Assembly (NCBI GenBank): GCA_006386115.1
Contig: VFIW01000022.1
Coordinates: forward strand, 62,001-126,000
DNA length: 64,000 nucleotides
Direction of reading: 5' to 3'
Origin: Globisporangium splendens
Lineage: Eukaryota > Oomycota > Peronosporomycetes > Pythiales > Pythiaceae
The notes under the pieces were generated by a model, which saw nothing but the letters and a program-made list of their open reading frames with translations, was not told where the DNA came from and did not search any database. The stretch's first letter is position 1, and every line of letters begins with the position of its first letter. Shown piece after piece: positions 24,514-36,200 of this stretch. Position numbers and translations under genes: made by a program.

Positions 24514-24756
24514 ATGTTTCACACAGTTCTGGTGCTGCTTGTGCTATTCGTGGTCCACGCAGTATTAGCTGTCGGAAATAGAACCTTGACGTGCAGCAGT
24601 GGAAGGAGAATGCAAGAAGAATATCGGTTCTGGTCGCGTGACGCAAATGGACTAAAGCGTCTCGAGTGTCGTGCCCTTACCTGCACTTTCGGTCGCGTCC
24701 AGGAAACGAAGAGCACCTCTCGTGGAGATCCAACATGGCTACATGTAGCCATCTGA
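24514..24756 (+). CDS. Candidate small secreted protein, 80 residues
   Basis: A short ORF begins with MFHTVLVLLVLFVVHAVLA, a textbook signal peptide, followed by about 60 polar residues with three Cys. It lies alone in the gap between the RRM gene and the SBBP gene, and no domain is recognised. No RXLR or other effector motif is present. A signal-like start can occur by chance, and an opposite-strand ORF of similar length overlaps, so this is only a candidate. Confidence 0.3.
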   Translation: MFHTVLVLLVLFVVHAVLAVGNRTLTCSSGRRMQEEYRFWSRDANGLKRLECRALTCTFGRVQETKSTSRGDPTWLHVAI

Positions 24757-24798
24757 AGGCGCTGACAAACTAATCAGACTCCTGCCGAGCCGAGTAGC

Positions 24799-27580
24799 AT
24801 GGAGGCAACAACGTCAATACGCAGAGGCAGACGGCGACGACGAGGTTGGTGCACTGCCTCTATGTCCAGAAGAACTGCGTGCATGGTGCCGTTCGTGTCA
24901 CTTTTGGCATGCTGCAGCTCGAGCGGAGTCATTGCTGGACTCACGGAACTGTCATGGCGAAGTGGAGATGCAGAACCGTACGCGTCCAGCATCGCTGTCG
25001 ACAGCGATGGCAACTTGCTCGTTGGCGGGTGTATTGACGACATGAAGACGTCGTCAAAGCTGCTATACGTGACGAAATATGCGCCGACAGGGGAGCCGTT
25101 CTGGCGACAATTGGTAGGTTCGTCACGCTCGGAGTGCATCATCGTGCTGGCAACGAGCAACAACCAGAATGACGACGATAACGACGGGGGCAATCATCAT
25201 ATATTTGTGGCGGCAGCAGCGACGGATCCGAACAGAGGTGAAGCTAACGACGATGATCTTGTCACTGTCAAGATAAACTCGTGGGGGAATATTGTGTGGC
25301 AGCAAGTCGTAGGTACACCACAGCAAGACGAGCCGACGTCCATTCGTGTGGACCCAAGCGGCGTCAACGTGTACATCACGGGGTTTTCGTCAGGCAAACT
25401 GTCTCAAGGACGAGATTCGGCCACGTCGAATTGTGAAGCGCAGCACAGGTCCACAGCAGCCCCAGCATTAGCAGCATCTTCTACTTTATCGCCGTGGAAC
25501 GATGAATGCAATGCTGGATTCGTGCTCACCTTGGACGTGTCGACGAGCAACCAGAGATGGCTACATGAGGTGTCCAAGCAATCCGACGACCGCGTGTTTG
25601 ACCTCGATGTAGACGCTACGACGGGCAATCTCTACATCATTGGCGATACGAAGGGCGATTTGCGCGGAGGAAGCACCACAGCAAACAGCAGCAGCGTCCG
25701 TGCAGGCGATCTCTTTGTGCGTAAATTGGATGGGCAAACGGGACTTGCGCTGTGGACAACACAACTCGGTGCTTCTCCATCTTCTTTGGTTTCGTCAGCA
25801 GCAGCTCGTTGTCGAATACGTGGCTCTTCCTTTGTCTCTGCAAAACGAGGCAATTGTGGGATAGCGCTCTCCTTTGAAGGAGCAAGGGCGAGCGATAAAG
25901 GACAACATCACGAAGCAGGTTCACTTGTGATCACTGGTACCACGGACGGATGGCTCTCGACGTTCGAGTCTGAGACGCAAATATACGCGGCACTTTGCCA
26001 GAAAACAAACAAGAAGACAAGGAAATCGACGACATGCAGCTACCAGATGCTGGTCGCGAAAATGAAGAGTGAGAACGGCGACGTTGAATGGATCCGCCAG
26101 AGGGTCTCAACAGCTGCCAACAGCGCGGAGGGGATTGTGCGCATCGCGACAAACACGACTGCTTCTGCCAGCAACAACACCAGCAGCCAAAGCGAAGCGT
26201 TTGCGATTTTGGGCTTCGCCGACGCCGGTTTCCTCACCACAGACACGATGGAGCAGCTTGTGGTCGTGCGCATCTCGTCCTCTGGTGGAATAAATGAGTG
26301 GAGTCGAGAGATCGGGTTGCCAGGTCATGATCAGGCGCTGGGGATTGCAGCAGCGGATCCACTAGGCTCGTCGTTGTTTGTCCTCGGGTACGGCTTTCAA
26401 GACAAGCACCGCATCATCAGTGCATTACCACCACTAGGATCCTCGTACATTCACAAATTGAGTACAATGTCAGGCACCAATCTCCCGTTGTGTGTCGACA
26501 CTATCGCGTTCCAGGCCAACGCGACTCGCGTGCAGCAGCGCGAGAAAGAAAGGATTGCAGTCTCACTCGCTGTCGAGCGCTCGAATTCCAAGTGCGGCAG
26601 CGGCCAGATCTCGTACTCGACACTGGCGCGATCCGCGCGACCACAGGTGGACTTTATGATGACAAACGGCGTCGTGCAGTTTTCAAGAGATCAGCAAACG
26701 GCCACGATCGTTGTTGACGTGCTGCCAACAAGCGTCACTGACACGCAGGCAACATTCGAGCAGGTCCGTTCGTTTGCACTTGTCCTGGACGAAGACTCGG
26801 GTTCTGCGGTAGACACAATGATCGGGCGTCCATCTCAGGTGGACATTACGATCGACATGTTTGACACAAGCACATTCAATGCGCTCGCTGCCGACGGCCA
26901 TTTCTGGCGCCGCGTGACACGCATCTGCACCATTGTTGTCGGTCTGGGGCTCGTGCTCGTGCTGGTGTTTGGTCGCTTTTGCGGAGGATGCATGCGTCGC
27001 GCCAAGGTGTTTCAGTACAAGATGCTCAAGTATCGCACCCCAGACAACTTGTCTTCGTCACCACATGACACGAACCCCACGCCTCGTAGAAGTAGAAGTA
27101 GTAGCAATCGAGTGGATGATGTGGTCGCATTTGCTTCTTCTTCGCCGCCATCTCCAATTCGACATGATGACAGAAAGGACAACGACGAAGTAGAAGACGA
27201 CGCCGAGCTTCGTGCCCACTTGGCCGAGATGCAGTACCTGAATGACGCACTCGAGACGCTGATCAGTACGGCGCAACGACGCCATTCGCGTTATGAGGCT
27301 CCGGTCGCCAATGTGAAGCAATCACCAGCAGCAGCGAAGACCAAATCGCCTGGGCTTGTCACGCCCATCCTCTCCAACGACGTCAATAATCGACTGAGAC
27401 CAAGAGCCAATACGAGGAAGCAGGTCAGTGCCTTCTAATGTGTTTCTCCTACTCGAAGATAGTATGCAGCTAAGCCACGCTCTTGTGCTACTTACTACCC
27501 ACCAGATCGCTTCGTCCTCTCGCGTCGCGAAATTCTTCCGCAGCAAAGCAACGCGTGACGTGACGCAGGTAGAGCAATAG
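24799..27580 (+). CDS. Membrane-anchored SBBP beta-propeller / Calx-beta protein
   Basis: Two exons (24799-27423, 27506-27580) give 899 residues. An arginine-rich start precedes a hydrophobic signal (VPFVSLLACCSSSGVIAG); an internal Met at 24862 would give a more typical signal peptide. The ectodomain carries repeated SBBP-like blades of the form SIAVDSDGNLLVGG, YVTKYAPTGEPFWRQ, VYITGFSSG and LFVLGYGFQ (about residues 55-560). A Calx-beta-like segment with FSRDQQTATIVVDVL and a following acidic strand comes next. One transmembrane helix, ICTIVVGLGLVLVLVFG (about 26925-26975), is followed by an S/T/P-rich cytoplasmic tail of about 180 residues. The last exon adds IASSSRVAKFFRSKATRDVTQ. A cell-surface adhesion or sensing role is inferred from the architecture only. 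Confidence 0.82.
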
Positions 27581-27732
27581 GCACTCTTTCTTGCAAGTAG
27601 AACGCAGGTAGAACGCGGATGAAAGAGTAACAAACTATCACAAATTACTTAAGAGAATAGAGAGCAAACCATACATGCTGCTAACAACAGAGAGACATAC
27701 TTCCTGTGCTGCTATCACGTATCTCGTTCCAC

Positions 27733-29058
27733 TTACAGCGTCTTCTTGTAGAACACGACCTTGCCGTCGTCCTCGACGTACTTGCAGTAGTTGTACGATC
27801 GCCAGAGCGCGCGCAGGATCGGTGTCTCGTCCTTGAGGTAGAAGCGACCAAGGATCGGCTTGAGTGCCTCGGTGGCTTCCTGGGCATGGTAAAACGGCAT
27901 CTTGGAGAAGATGTGGTGCGTCACATGCGTGTCCACGATGTGGTGGAGCACGCCGTCCAGATAGCTCCCGAAGGTGCGGTCGACGGTGCAGAGCGCGCCG
28001 CGCAGCCAGTTCCACTCGCCCTCACGGAAGTGCGGCACGAACGTGTCCGTGTGCTGCAGGTACGTGATGAGCACCAGGTACGCGTTCACGATGAAATACG
28101 GTACAAAGTACATCTTGAGCATCGTCACGAAGCCGAACGCGGCCACCAAATAGCCGAGCGTAGCGAGCGCGGCCACGAAGAAGATGTCGCTGAGCACGAT
28201 CATCCAGCGCTCGCGGTCGTTGAACATGGCAGCGTACGGGTTGAAGTGCGAGCGCGGCTTGCCGATGTACTTGGACGGACCCGTAGCGTTGAAGAAGAGG
28301 TACCCGGGCATCCAGCCGACCGTGAGCATGAATATGATCTTGTACAGGTTGTACAGTGGCGAGTCCTCGACGTTCTCCTTCCACGACGCCACGTACACGG
28401 AGCGCGTCACGGGCACGAACACTTCGTCGTTCTCGCAGCTGCCCGTGTTGGAGTGGTGGCGGCGGTGCGAGATGCGCCAGCTGTGGTACGGCACGAGCAG
28501 CGCCGAGTGCAGGAAGAGCCCGATGACGTTGTTCACGGTCTCGGACGCCGAGTACGCCTGGTGGCCGCACTCGTGCGCGATGACCCAGATGCCCGTAAGG
28601 TAGCTGCCCTGGAAGAACCAGTAGAGCGGCCAGAGCACGTACTTGGCGTAGCCCGGGGTCGCATCGATGTACGACGCGCCATAGAAGAGCGCGGCACAGA
28701 TGGCCGCGTTCTTGATCAGGTGGTACGTCGAGCGCAGGAAGGAGCGCTCGAAGCAGTGCGGCGGGATGGCGGCGCGCAAATCTTTGATGGAGAACTGCGG
28801 CAGGTCGAGCGGCAGCGGCGACGGAGCACCCTCGACGTGCGTGAAGCCCGCCTGCGCGAGCACGCGCTCGACCTGCTGGTCGTTGTTCTTGACGTCCGCG
28901 GCAGCCGCGGTCTCGTGGTCCGGCTTGAGGATCGCCATCTTCAGAGGAGGACCGGCGGAAAGTTGGTTCGGCGTGGAAAATGCGCGAATGCCCAGAGCCA
29001 ACGAAGGGTGAGAGGCGGTGGTGGACAAATGGCGAAGGCAAAGCGCTGATATAGACAC
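27733..29058 (-). CDS. Delta-12 fatty acid desaturase (oleate to linoleate)
   Basis: This is a single-exon membrane desaturase. All three histidine boxes are present: HECGH, HRRHH and HVTHH, with the spacing of microsomal Delta-12/omega-3 enzymes, and hydrophobic segments lie between them. The protein ends in KKTL, a KKxx ER-retrieval signal, which fits an ER enzyme acting on phospholipid-bound oleate with cytochrome b5 as donor. The longest frame (441 residues, start 29058) adds 40 residues, but the family-like N-terminus begins at the internal Met at 28938 (MAILKPDHE), and that start is preferred. Delta-12 rather than Delta-15/17 activity is inferred from overall similarity (LRAAIPPHCFERS, GSCENDEVFVP) and cannot be proven by sequence alone. 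Confidence 0.92.
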   Translation of the reverse strand: MSISALCLRHLSTTASHPSLALGIRAFSTPNQLSAGPPLKMAILKPDHETAAAADVKNNDQQVERVLAQAGFTHVEGAPSPLPLDLPQFSIKDLRAAIPPHCFERSFLRSTYHLIKNAAICAALFYGASYIDATPGYAKYVLWPLYWFFQGSYLTGIWVIAHECGHQAYSASETVNNVIGLFLHSALLVPYHSWRISHRRHHSNTGSCENDEVFVPVTRSVYVASWKENVEDSPLYNLYKIIFMLTVGWMPGYLFFNATGPSKYIGKPRSHFNPYAAMFNDRERWMIVLSDIFFVAALATLGYLVAAFGFVTMLKMYFVPYFIVNAYLVLITYLQHTDTFVPHFREGEWNWLRGALCTVDRTFGSYLDGVLHHIVDTHVTHHIFSKMPFYHAQEATEALKPILGRFYLKDETPILRALWRSYNYCKYVEDDGKVVFYKKTL

Positions 29059-29752
29059 GTCGGAGGAGTCAACAACCGCGTTGGATGCTGGGCTAAGGCA
29101 CCATACAAAGAGCGAGTCAAACGCGCTGCTGGCCCATGTCCCGAGGCTCGTGCGGGTGTGTTTCTGAGTCTGCGCGTTTGCGTCAGGTTGGTCATCCCCA
29201 TGATGTCATGGGTCCGTTTTCAGGGCGTTAGCTGTACTGACACAGTGCACTGCAGCGTTTGATGGTCATCGCCTGAACTGTATGGCAGGGAGGAGCTCGT
29301 CAGTAAAGACACTGTGGAACTACATACTCACGTAAAAAGAGCTGGATCGAAGTGGCAGCATACATATAGAATGCATTGAAATATGACTTCTATAACTGCA
29401 TGATCTGTATAATATGATTTACTCTCTTAATATTGTCGCGACCATTGACAAAATTGAAACTCAATCAAACCCGTTTACCTATTTGGGCCATCTCAGGGTT
29501 GCCAACCCGTTGATCTTCGCCAAACCCACCCGTTTCTGGAAACGGGTGTGATTCATGTGGTCCACGCCATCTGTCAGGGTTGAGACCGTGTTGGGACCGG
29601 TTCATGCCGTGACCGGCGGTCCCATAGCCCGCGGAGCGAGAATGGTTGGTCTTGGCGGTGGAGCGTGAGGGTGGTGGTCTTGGCGCAGGCACAGGTATTG
29701 GGAAGCGCGCCGCGATAAGCAGTTCGATTCTTTAAGACTTTCTGAAGCAAAT
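29059..29752. promoter_or_regulatory. Divergent intergenic region between desaturase and eL36
   Basis: This stretch of about 690 bp lies between divergent genes. At about 29465-29560 it contains repeated ACCCGT/AACGGGT elements, including CCCGTTTCTGGAAACGGG, which folds as a hairpin. Similar ACGGGTGGGTTT sequence occurs near 41730 in a degenerate LTR end, so this may be an old repeat remnant. No gene is called. Confidence 0.35.
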
Positions 29753-30743
29753 ATGTCGTCGACTGGTATCGCCGTGGGTTTGAACAAGGGTTTCCCTGTC
29801 ACCAAGAAGCAGGTGGCTGCTCGTCCAGCCTCCCGCAAGGGCGTAAGTTACTGCATCTTCTGTGCACAGCAGCAGCAGCTCGTGACAGCAGCGATCGATC
29901 CATCATTGCGACGTCTCCCGATCTTTATCTCTTTCTCAGCGATCGTGGTCCAGCGAATGCGGCGAATACAACAACAGCAGCGGGGCTATCTATTATCGAC
30001 ATACTGGTGCACCGCCAACGACCGGGTTATTGTGCTCAATTGACAGCGATCCAACCAGATTTGTTGGAGTCACAGCATGCACCAATAACACAACGCAACG
30101 CAGAACCGCTTACAGCCAATAATGCACCGATGCACCCAACAACAGCAACAAAGCTGCTTTCGGGAGAAAGTCATTGAATACAGTTGACAGCAGCGACGTT
30201 GCGGATCAACAGTGGTAGCTATTAATCATACAGTTTGGATGCAGACGACCTTACAGCGTGCAGCCATCAATCAGCACCCGAGAAAGAGAGACGAGCGAGA
30301 AACATCATGAGAGATGGGATCGTTGCTCAAGCTGCTGCTGCTGCGGTGGATCGTTCAATCGATGGTCAATGATAGAGATGTGTTGACGTGATTGTTTATA
30401 TTGTTGCCCTGTAGCGTGCTGGCAAGAAGACCAAGCTCGTTCGCAGCGTCGTGCGTGAGGTCGTTGGTTTGATGCCATACGAGAAGCGCATCCTCGATAT
30501 GATCAAGTCGGGCGGTTCGTCGGCGGAAAAGCGTATCTACAAGTTCTCCAAGAAGAGAGTACGTTGCCTCTTGCTGCTATATCTTTTGCGGTTGAATTTG
30601 GATAATGAAAAATGCTCACCTGTATGCGCTTTGTTCTGCGTGTTGCTTCACAGTTGGGAACGCACCGTCGCGCTCTTCAAAAGAGAGAAGAAATGAAGGC
30701 TTACTACGCCGCTTTGCGTGCCAAGCAGGCTGGAGCTGTCTAA
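29753..30743 (+). CDS. RPL36: 60S ribosomal protein eL36
   Basis: Three exons (29753-29842, 30415-30558, 30654-30743) give 107 residues, normal for eL36. The landmarks are GLNKGFPVTKK at the N-terminus, VREVVGLMPYEKRILDMIK in exon 2 and THRRALQKREEMKAYYAALR in exon 3. All introns are GT..AG and splicing keeps the frame. Intron 1 is 572 nt, several times longer than most introns here, as is common for the first intron of highly expressed ribosomal protein genes. A snoRNA guest was looked for but not recognised. Confidence 0.97.
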
Positions 30744-31739
30744 GAACCTTCTCTGCTGAGTCTGAGTGGAGGGAGACGACGACGACCATCGCTCGTCTTC
30801 ACCGTCATCATCCAGTAACAGTTCTTTAGTTCCATGGTTGCAGGGGTCGAAGGCAGCGGCGTCGGATGCGCGGCGTCTTTCTTAACTGAAATCACATGCT
30901 CGCGGATCGCCAACCTCGCTGTTGTGTTCGCCCTTGTCTCTTCATTATTCGAAAATAAAGGATCGCCCACTACTTGCTTCATGCCGTGCATTTTGCCTTT
31001 TTTTCATGTTCTCATTCGGATGCCGTGGTGGATTGTAGGACGCCTCGTGCTCTTCTTGGTTTAGCGATATTGGAGACAATGAAGTGTCCTTTGCTACAGA
31101 AAGCCTTGAAATGCCAACCCATTATCAATCGTCGACCCAGGTCCACTCGATTGTTCCATTGTCAAGTGACCCCTGCTGTTCCGTGGAAGATTGCAAAGGA
31201 CTTGGATCACACGCTGCGCTCTTTCAGTGTACCCCTCCCACTTCAAGCCCGAGGTGTTCCGAGTCAGATTTTGCCAGCCCAGAGCAGCAAAATGGGAGAA
31301 TCTGAACAGAACAGGATGTTTAATCTGGAGGAAGAGATCGTGCACCGCGACTTTCTTTAGCGTCTGGGGCCGTTTTCTTTTCCATTTTCGTTGGATTTGT
31401 GTGCTGACGTATAAATAGTCGCACCGAGTGTATCAGAGCAGGAAGTTGCTGTCTTGGTCGATGAGGGGGATAGGGGACAACATGTCGTTCATGCTTGCGT
31501 TCATGCTCGCGCTTTGCTTTTCTTCCATCTCGTTGTCTGACGCACCCCCATTCTCAGCGGCGGCTGCTCGTTCACGACACGTGGGGGGACGGGCGACTTT
31601 ATTGAAGCAACTGCAGCCAAGAGGCAAAAAGGACGACGCGAACGCTGTCCAAAGGACACACCCTTTCAGACTTTTCTGCACCCAACATAGCAAGCAGTGC
31701 TTCGTGATTGGGAACGGAGATCCAAGACGAGAGCAGCGA
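30744..31739. other. Intergenic, weak ORFs only
   Basis: This 1-kb stretch lies between eL36 and the phosphodiesterase remnant. On the minus strand, the frame ending at 31433 closes with an acidic run (EMEEKQSASMNASMNDMLSPIPLIDQD) that could be a real C-terminal exon, but no supporting upstream exon is recognised. The + strand ORFs at 30974-31360 and 31084-31305 lack any domain character. Confidence 0.3.
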
Positions 31740-33223
31740 TGATACGAGACGTACCTGCAGCTCTCACATCGCAATCCCCAATGCGTACAGAACAAGTCGC
31801 CGATGGTCAGTGTGCAACCGATCTCGTTGTTGGAGAAGCCCCACAGGATGGCAGCGTTTCGTTTCCAAGAGAGAAGAAGCAAGAGGCATCGAGGTCCCCA
31901 CTGCCTGCGGGTAGGATCACCCAGCGCAGTTCATTGGCTCCACCACCAGCTTGTAGCACTCCAGGTAACACGAGGGTCCATCCCAAGCTTCCACACAGTA
32001 CTCAGCCAAGTGGCATGGTGTCTGTGCAAGGTGAAGACAGTGATACAGACGAGAGCAATGAAGATGGAGGCGATGCGTCACTGGGAACCGCGGATGCGTC
32101 GATTGAAATCGCGATGGCGCTGCTGCGCAAGTTGCAATAACAAGCTTCGAGCAGCTCGCCGACTTCGATTTCAACTTCGAGTGACCAAGGCGACGGTAGC
32201 GCTGGGATCATCGTCACAAAAGACGAAGTGGACCAGATCCTTGCAGGTTTTGCAAAAGCGCTCGAGTCGAGCGCATCGTCGCGTGGGGTGCGTTGGTTCT
32301 GGTTCATGACTTCGAACGTCTTTATTCTTTATCGTGACTTTCGTTTTCCTCTGTTGCGGAACATGGCAGCAGGTCGAAGACGAGATGCAGCAGCTTTTTC
32401 TCTCACACGCGAACGTCTTTGACGAGGATATGCAGAACTTTTTCATCCAGAACTTTATCCACGAAGCTGAATGCGCCAAAACGTTTCGCACCACCGTGCG
32501 CCGGACGAGCTTGGTGCGACGCTGTCTACTTGCGATGTACCCGGCCGAGAAGAACAGACGCACTACGGAGCCTAGTCGGTGGAACGCGTCGCTCGTGGCT
32601 CGCGTTGTCCAGCATCGCCGCAGCAACTCTCTTCAAACCCACATTCCTGTTGCTCATGGCTTCATCGGTTCGTTGGCAACTTACCTCTCGCCTTAATTCT
32701 TTGCTTTTCGTTTGCGTAGAATTGAACTGAAGTACCACAGCCATCCGTACCACAATGGTAGGGACTAAGAGCAGCTCAATCCTTTGATGAATCGTCATCA
32801 CTAACGTGAGATGCAATGCTGAAATCTTGTAGCCGTACATGCCGCGGACGTCGCGCAAAGTATTCATCACCTTCTCACGCCGACTGGACTTGGCGAGTCG
32901 TTTTCTCCTCGAACCAAATGTGCCGCTATTCTCGCTGCGATTGTTCACGACGTGGTACGCCCAACTGATTATGTGTTTTGGTCCGAGGTAATGCTCATGT
33001 GGACGCTTTGACGCCTGTGAGTTTCGGCTGCGACCGCGAGAGCCCAATTCCGCTGGATGAGATGCAGGCTGGCTTCATCATTGGCATTGTTCGACCACTT
33101 TTCAATGCGATTTGTCAGCTTCCCAAGGTGGAGCTTTCCCAATGCATGAAACATCTCGACGACAATCTCCTCTATTGGCAAAGCGAGCTTGCCGGAAACT
33201 CAGCTCGCAGCAGAGAGGATTAG
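31740..33223 (+). pseudogene. Decayed 3',5'-cyclic nucleotide phosphodiesterase
   Basis: Recognisable PDE pieces occur in order on the + strand. HPYHN is at about 32743-32757. VHAADVAQSIHHLL joins to it across a standard intron at about 32834. AAILAAIVHDV follows at about 32920-32955. The C-terminal FGCDRESPIPLDEMQAGFI is at about 33029-33085. These match the HD-type catalytic domain of class I PDEs. However, the roughly 120 residues normally between the HDV metal site and the CDR segment are missing: only about 75 bases separate them. The acidic N-terminal exon also ends at an in-frame TAA (32138-32140) in the context CAA TAA CAA, after which the same frame continues with sensible sequence. 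A missing catalytic core plus a stop suggests a pseudogene or a misassembled gene. Confidence 0.6.
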
Positions 33224-33292
33224 ATCGATCGCATAGAGTAAGCTTGATCTCCACCACAGGATTGTAAATATTAAATTAGCCTTTTTGACAAA

Positions 33293-36200
33293 TTACTCGT
33301 TGTCTTCTTCAACTTGTTGTCGTGATCGTTTTCTCGCGGATCCAACGGCCTCCTCTTCTTCGCCATATGTGTCTCCGTCTTCGGCACTCTCCGTTTCAAC
33401 ATTATCTGACAATTCAGCGGTGTCTGCGAGCACCTCTTCATTTGTATCTTCGTTTCCTGAATCATGAGCCTCACCAGCCTCCATGTAGCGTCGCTTTTCA
33501 GCTTCGTCCACTCTCATTTGTTTCTTTATAAGGTCTCGATTGAAACGGAAGTCACGTGACTGGCGTAGGCGAATCCATTGACTGAAATCTCGCTCCTGCA
33601 TTGACAAGTGACATGTCAGTAGTACTCATAAAAACACACACACATTTTCTCGCCAAATAAGGAACGGATACCTCACCTTGCATAGCTTGGAAAGTTTGAT
33701 CAATGTGACATCAAACTGCTCAATCTGGAAAATCACGTCAGGAATCAGTTTCGACTGCGCAGTCGCGTTTGACTGTTTTGCTTTTGCCTTCAAAGTGCCT
33801 GTAAGAGCAGCTCGTTTCCCTTCTTCATGAATGCACGCAATATACTGGAGCAGCGTCGGGGTCAGCTCGCTGGCAACTCGGTCAAACAAGCGTTGAAGAT
33901 ACTTTGGCAGCGAGGAATCTTTTCGCCGTAACTTGCAATTCACCATGACAACGAGAAGCTTGTACAACCGACCAATCAATCGAATGACGCGAATTGACAC
34001 AGCAATTTTGTTCAGATCCATCATCACAAACGGCATGAGGATCCCACAAAGCTCAAATAGAGTTCTACAAATCCCTTTGTATCTTGCCTGGGTCTTTGAC
34101 GCAGCATTTGCAAGATCTAGCACTGATGCACCTGTTTCATCTTCCAGTAATTGCAAGAGATTGACTCGTCTTCTTTCAGCTTCATTGTCTGCCGGCGCTG
34201 CTGTGCATCAAACTCTTTTACTGTTCCCTCGAGTTCGCTTGTTGCGTCTTCACATCTTAACAACACCGCCGCTGCAGAGGTCAAAATGCATTTTTCATCA
34301 AAGCGATCGAGATTCAATCGGTCTGGGACGTTCGCATGCTCAGTTGCATCACCATTTCTGTCACCACCGTTGCAGTAATGCAGCAACCCTTTTGTCAACT
34401 GGAGCGCCAGACTGGTTAGTAAACCAATCTCGGGATGTGGCCGAAGGAACATGTGTACCATACTCTCGAGCAATTTTTGCGATGAAAAATTGTTTCGCAG
34501 AATGGCACGTTTCATCCATGATTCATATTTTCCAATGAGTCGAGCAGGAGTTTTGCACCAAATAGCTTTCACGATATCCAACACCAATAACCCTTCTCGT
34601 ACCATATTCTTCAGCATCATTGCATCAAATAGTGTCTGGATCGCAGTAGCACAGTTTTCTAGCTTCGTGGCATCTCCATCTCCAATCAGTTCATCTTCGT
34701 CTTGGAAACCAGCATTTGACAATGCAAAAGCCAAACAGTCGGAAGCTTCTTCATTTGCCTTCGTCATCCAAACGCCCACAATTACTCCAAACACCCTCAG
34801 GGACTCATAGCGAATCTCTGCAAGAAGACTTTGATGTCCACCAGCATCCTTTGCGGTTCGCTTGCCTGTACCAGATGTGTTCGGAACTTCCATTGTATGG
34901 CAAACGTAGAAAATTCCGAACACAATCGCACCAAGGCGATCGATCAAAATTCTGCTTTCACCCACAAGCACGCCTTTCTGGTTGAAAAGGCTGGACGAAG
35001 AACTTGCGCCTTGCTGTGCTAACCCCACCATAGCCGCTGCTTTTTCAAGCATGAACAGTAGCAAATTTTCGTCGTCTCTAGTGACAACAGACACAGCCGC
35101 TTGAATTTTGCTGAGACTGAAGGTCAATACTGACACAATGGTAGATGGCGATAGCAATAGCCCGCAGCTGAATGATGCGTGCTCACCAAAGAAAGACGCA
35201 TAATCATCATCCTTGGAGCTTTGCTGGCTTGATCCTTGTTCACTGGTCGTCGCTTGAATTTCTTGAGCCTTTTGTTTACTTGACGGCCTTCCCCTTTTGC
35301 GATCAGGTCCATCTGAACCTTTCACTTTCTCTTCCGATTCCTTGACTCTTGACTTCAACCATTTATGCATTTCCAAATAATGAATGAGCGCACCCCACGT
35401 ATTTTCATCCATTTTTATGCCACCGAAAGACACGATTGTCCAGTTCATGCACACCTCCCAGATATCGAGCAATATCTTTGCAAGCCGCTGGTTGGATTGG
35501 CCCATAGCCGTTTGAGCAGCAAAAGACAGATTCTTGTCAATTTCAAAATCTGTGAGCTCGCATCTCTTCATTCGCTCCATCAAGACGGAAATATTTCGCT
35601 CCACAGTGTCGAACGATTTCTGAGCTCCAGCCGTTTGTGTCGCAGGAATGTCGTCGTCTCCTACCATGTCGTCTACCTCAGTTTCGCCAACGTAATCCTT
35701 CTTGATCTCGGAGACGCAAATGAGGAGCACGTGCAGCAAGTATCCGAGCGGTTCTTCATACAACCCACGCTTTCGAGCAAGGCAACTGTCGACTTTCAAT
35801 GGCGGGAGAATGGACTCGTTATCGTCGTAATACTTCAAGTAGTGCTGAAACGCGAGTTCCAAAATTGATGGCCGGAGGGTTGGGCATTCGCGGAAAACTT
35901 TATCAAGCTCTGCGTACAGAACGAGACGTACTCTGGTTTGAAGCTGGAACGCTCGCTTGAAAATACCACAGAACTGGCGGTATAAATCTTCGGCTACAAC
36001 CGCGTTTGCATGCTCTTGCGTTGCAATCTCACTGTCGACCGATCCGTCTTGTACACCTTGGGATAGCAGGATGGTCGTGTTTTGAGAGTATAACTGCGTG
36101 AGCGTGCTGCTTCGCCTGAACACTGTCGACGATAGGCACAGAAGAAATGAGAACCCAATAATTGCAATCATTCTCGACTCTTCGTCTTTTCGAAACATTG

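Noticed and set aside
23463..24515. 350-codon minus ORF across the RRM gene
   Set aside because: Leu-rich mirror of Lys/Glu-rich coding sequence; the + strand RRMs are unambiguous.
27706..29049. 447-codon + strand ORF and a 339-codon minus ORF in other frames across the desaturase
   Set aside because: Both are rich in R, V, E and A from GC-rich third positions and shadow a clear desaturase with three His boxes.
30974..31360. 128-codon + strand ORF after eL36
   Set aside because: No domain, no clear promoter or codon bias, and overlapped by similar-length ORFs in other frames.
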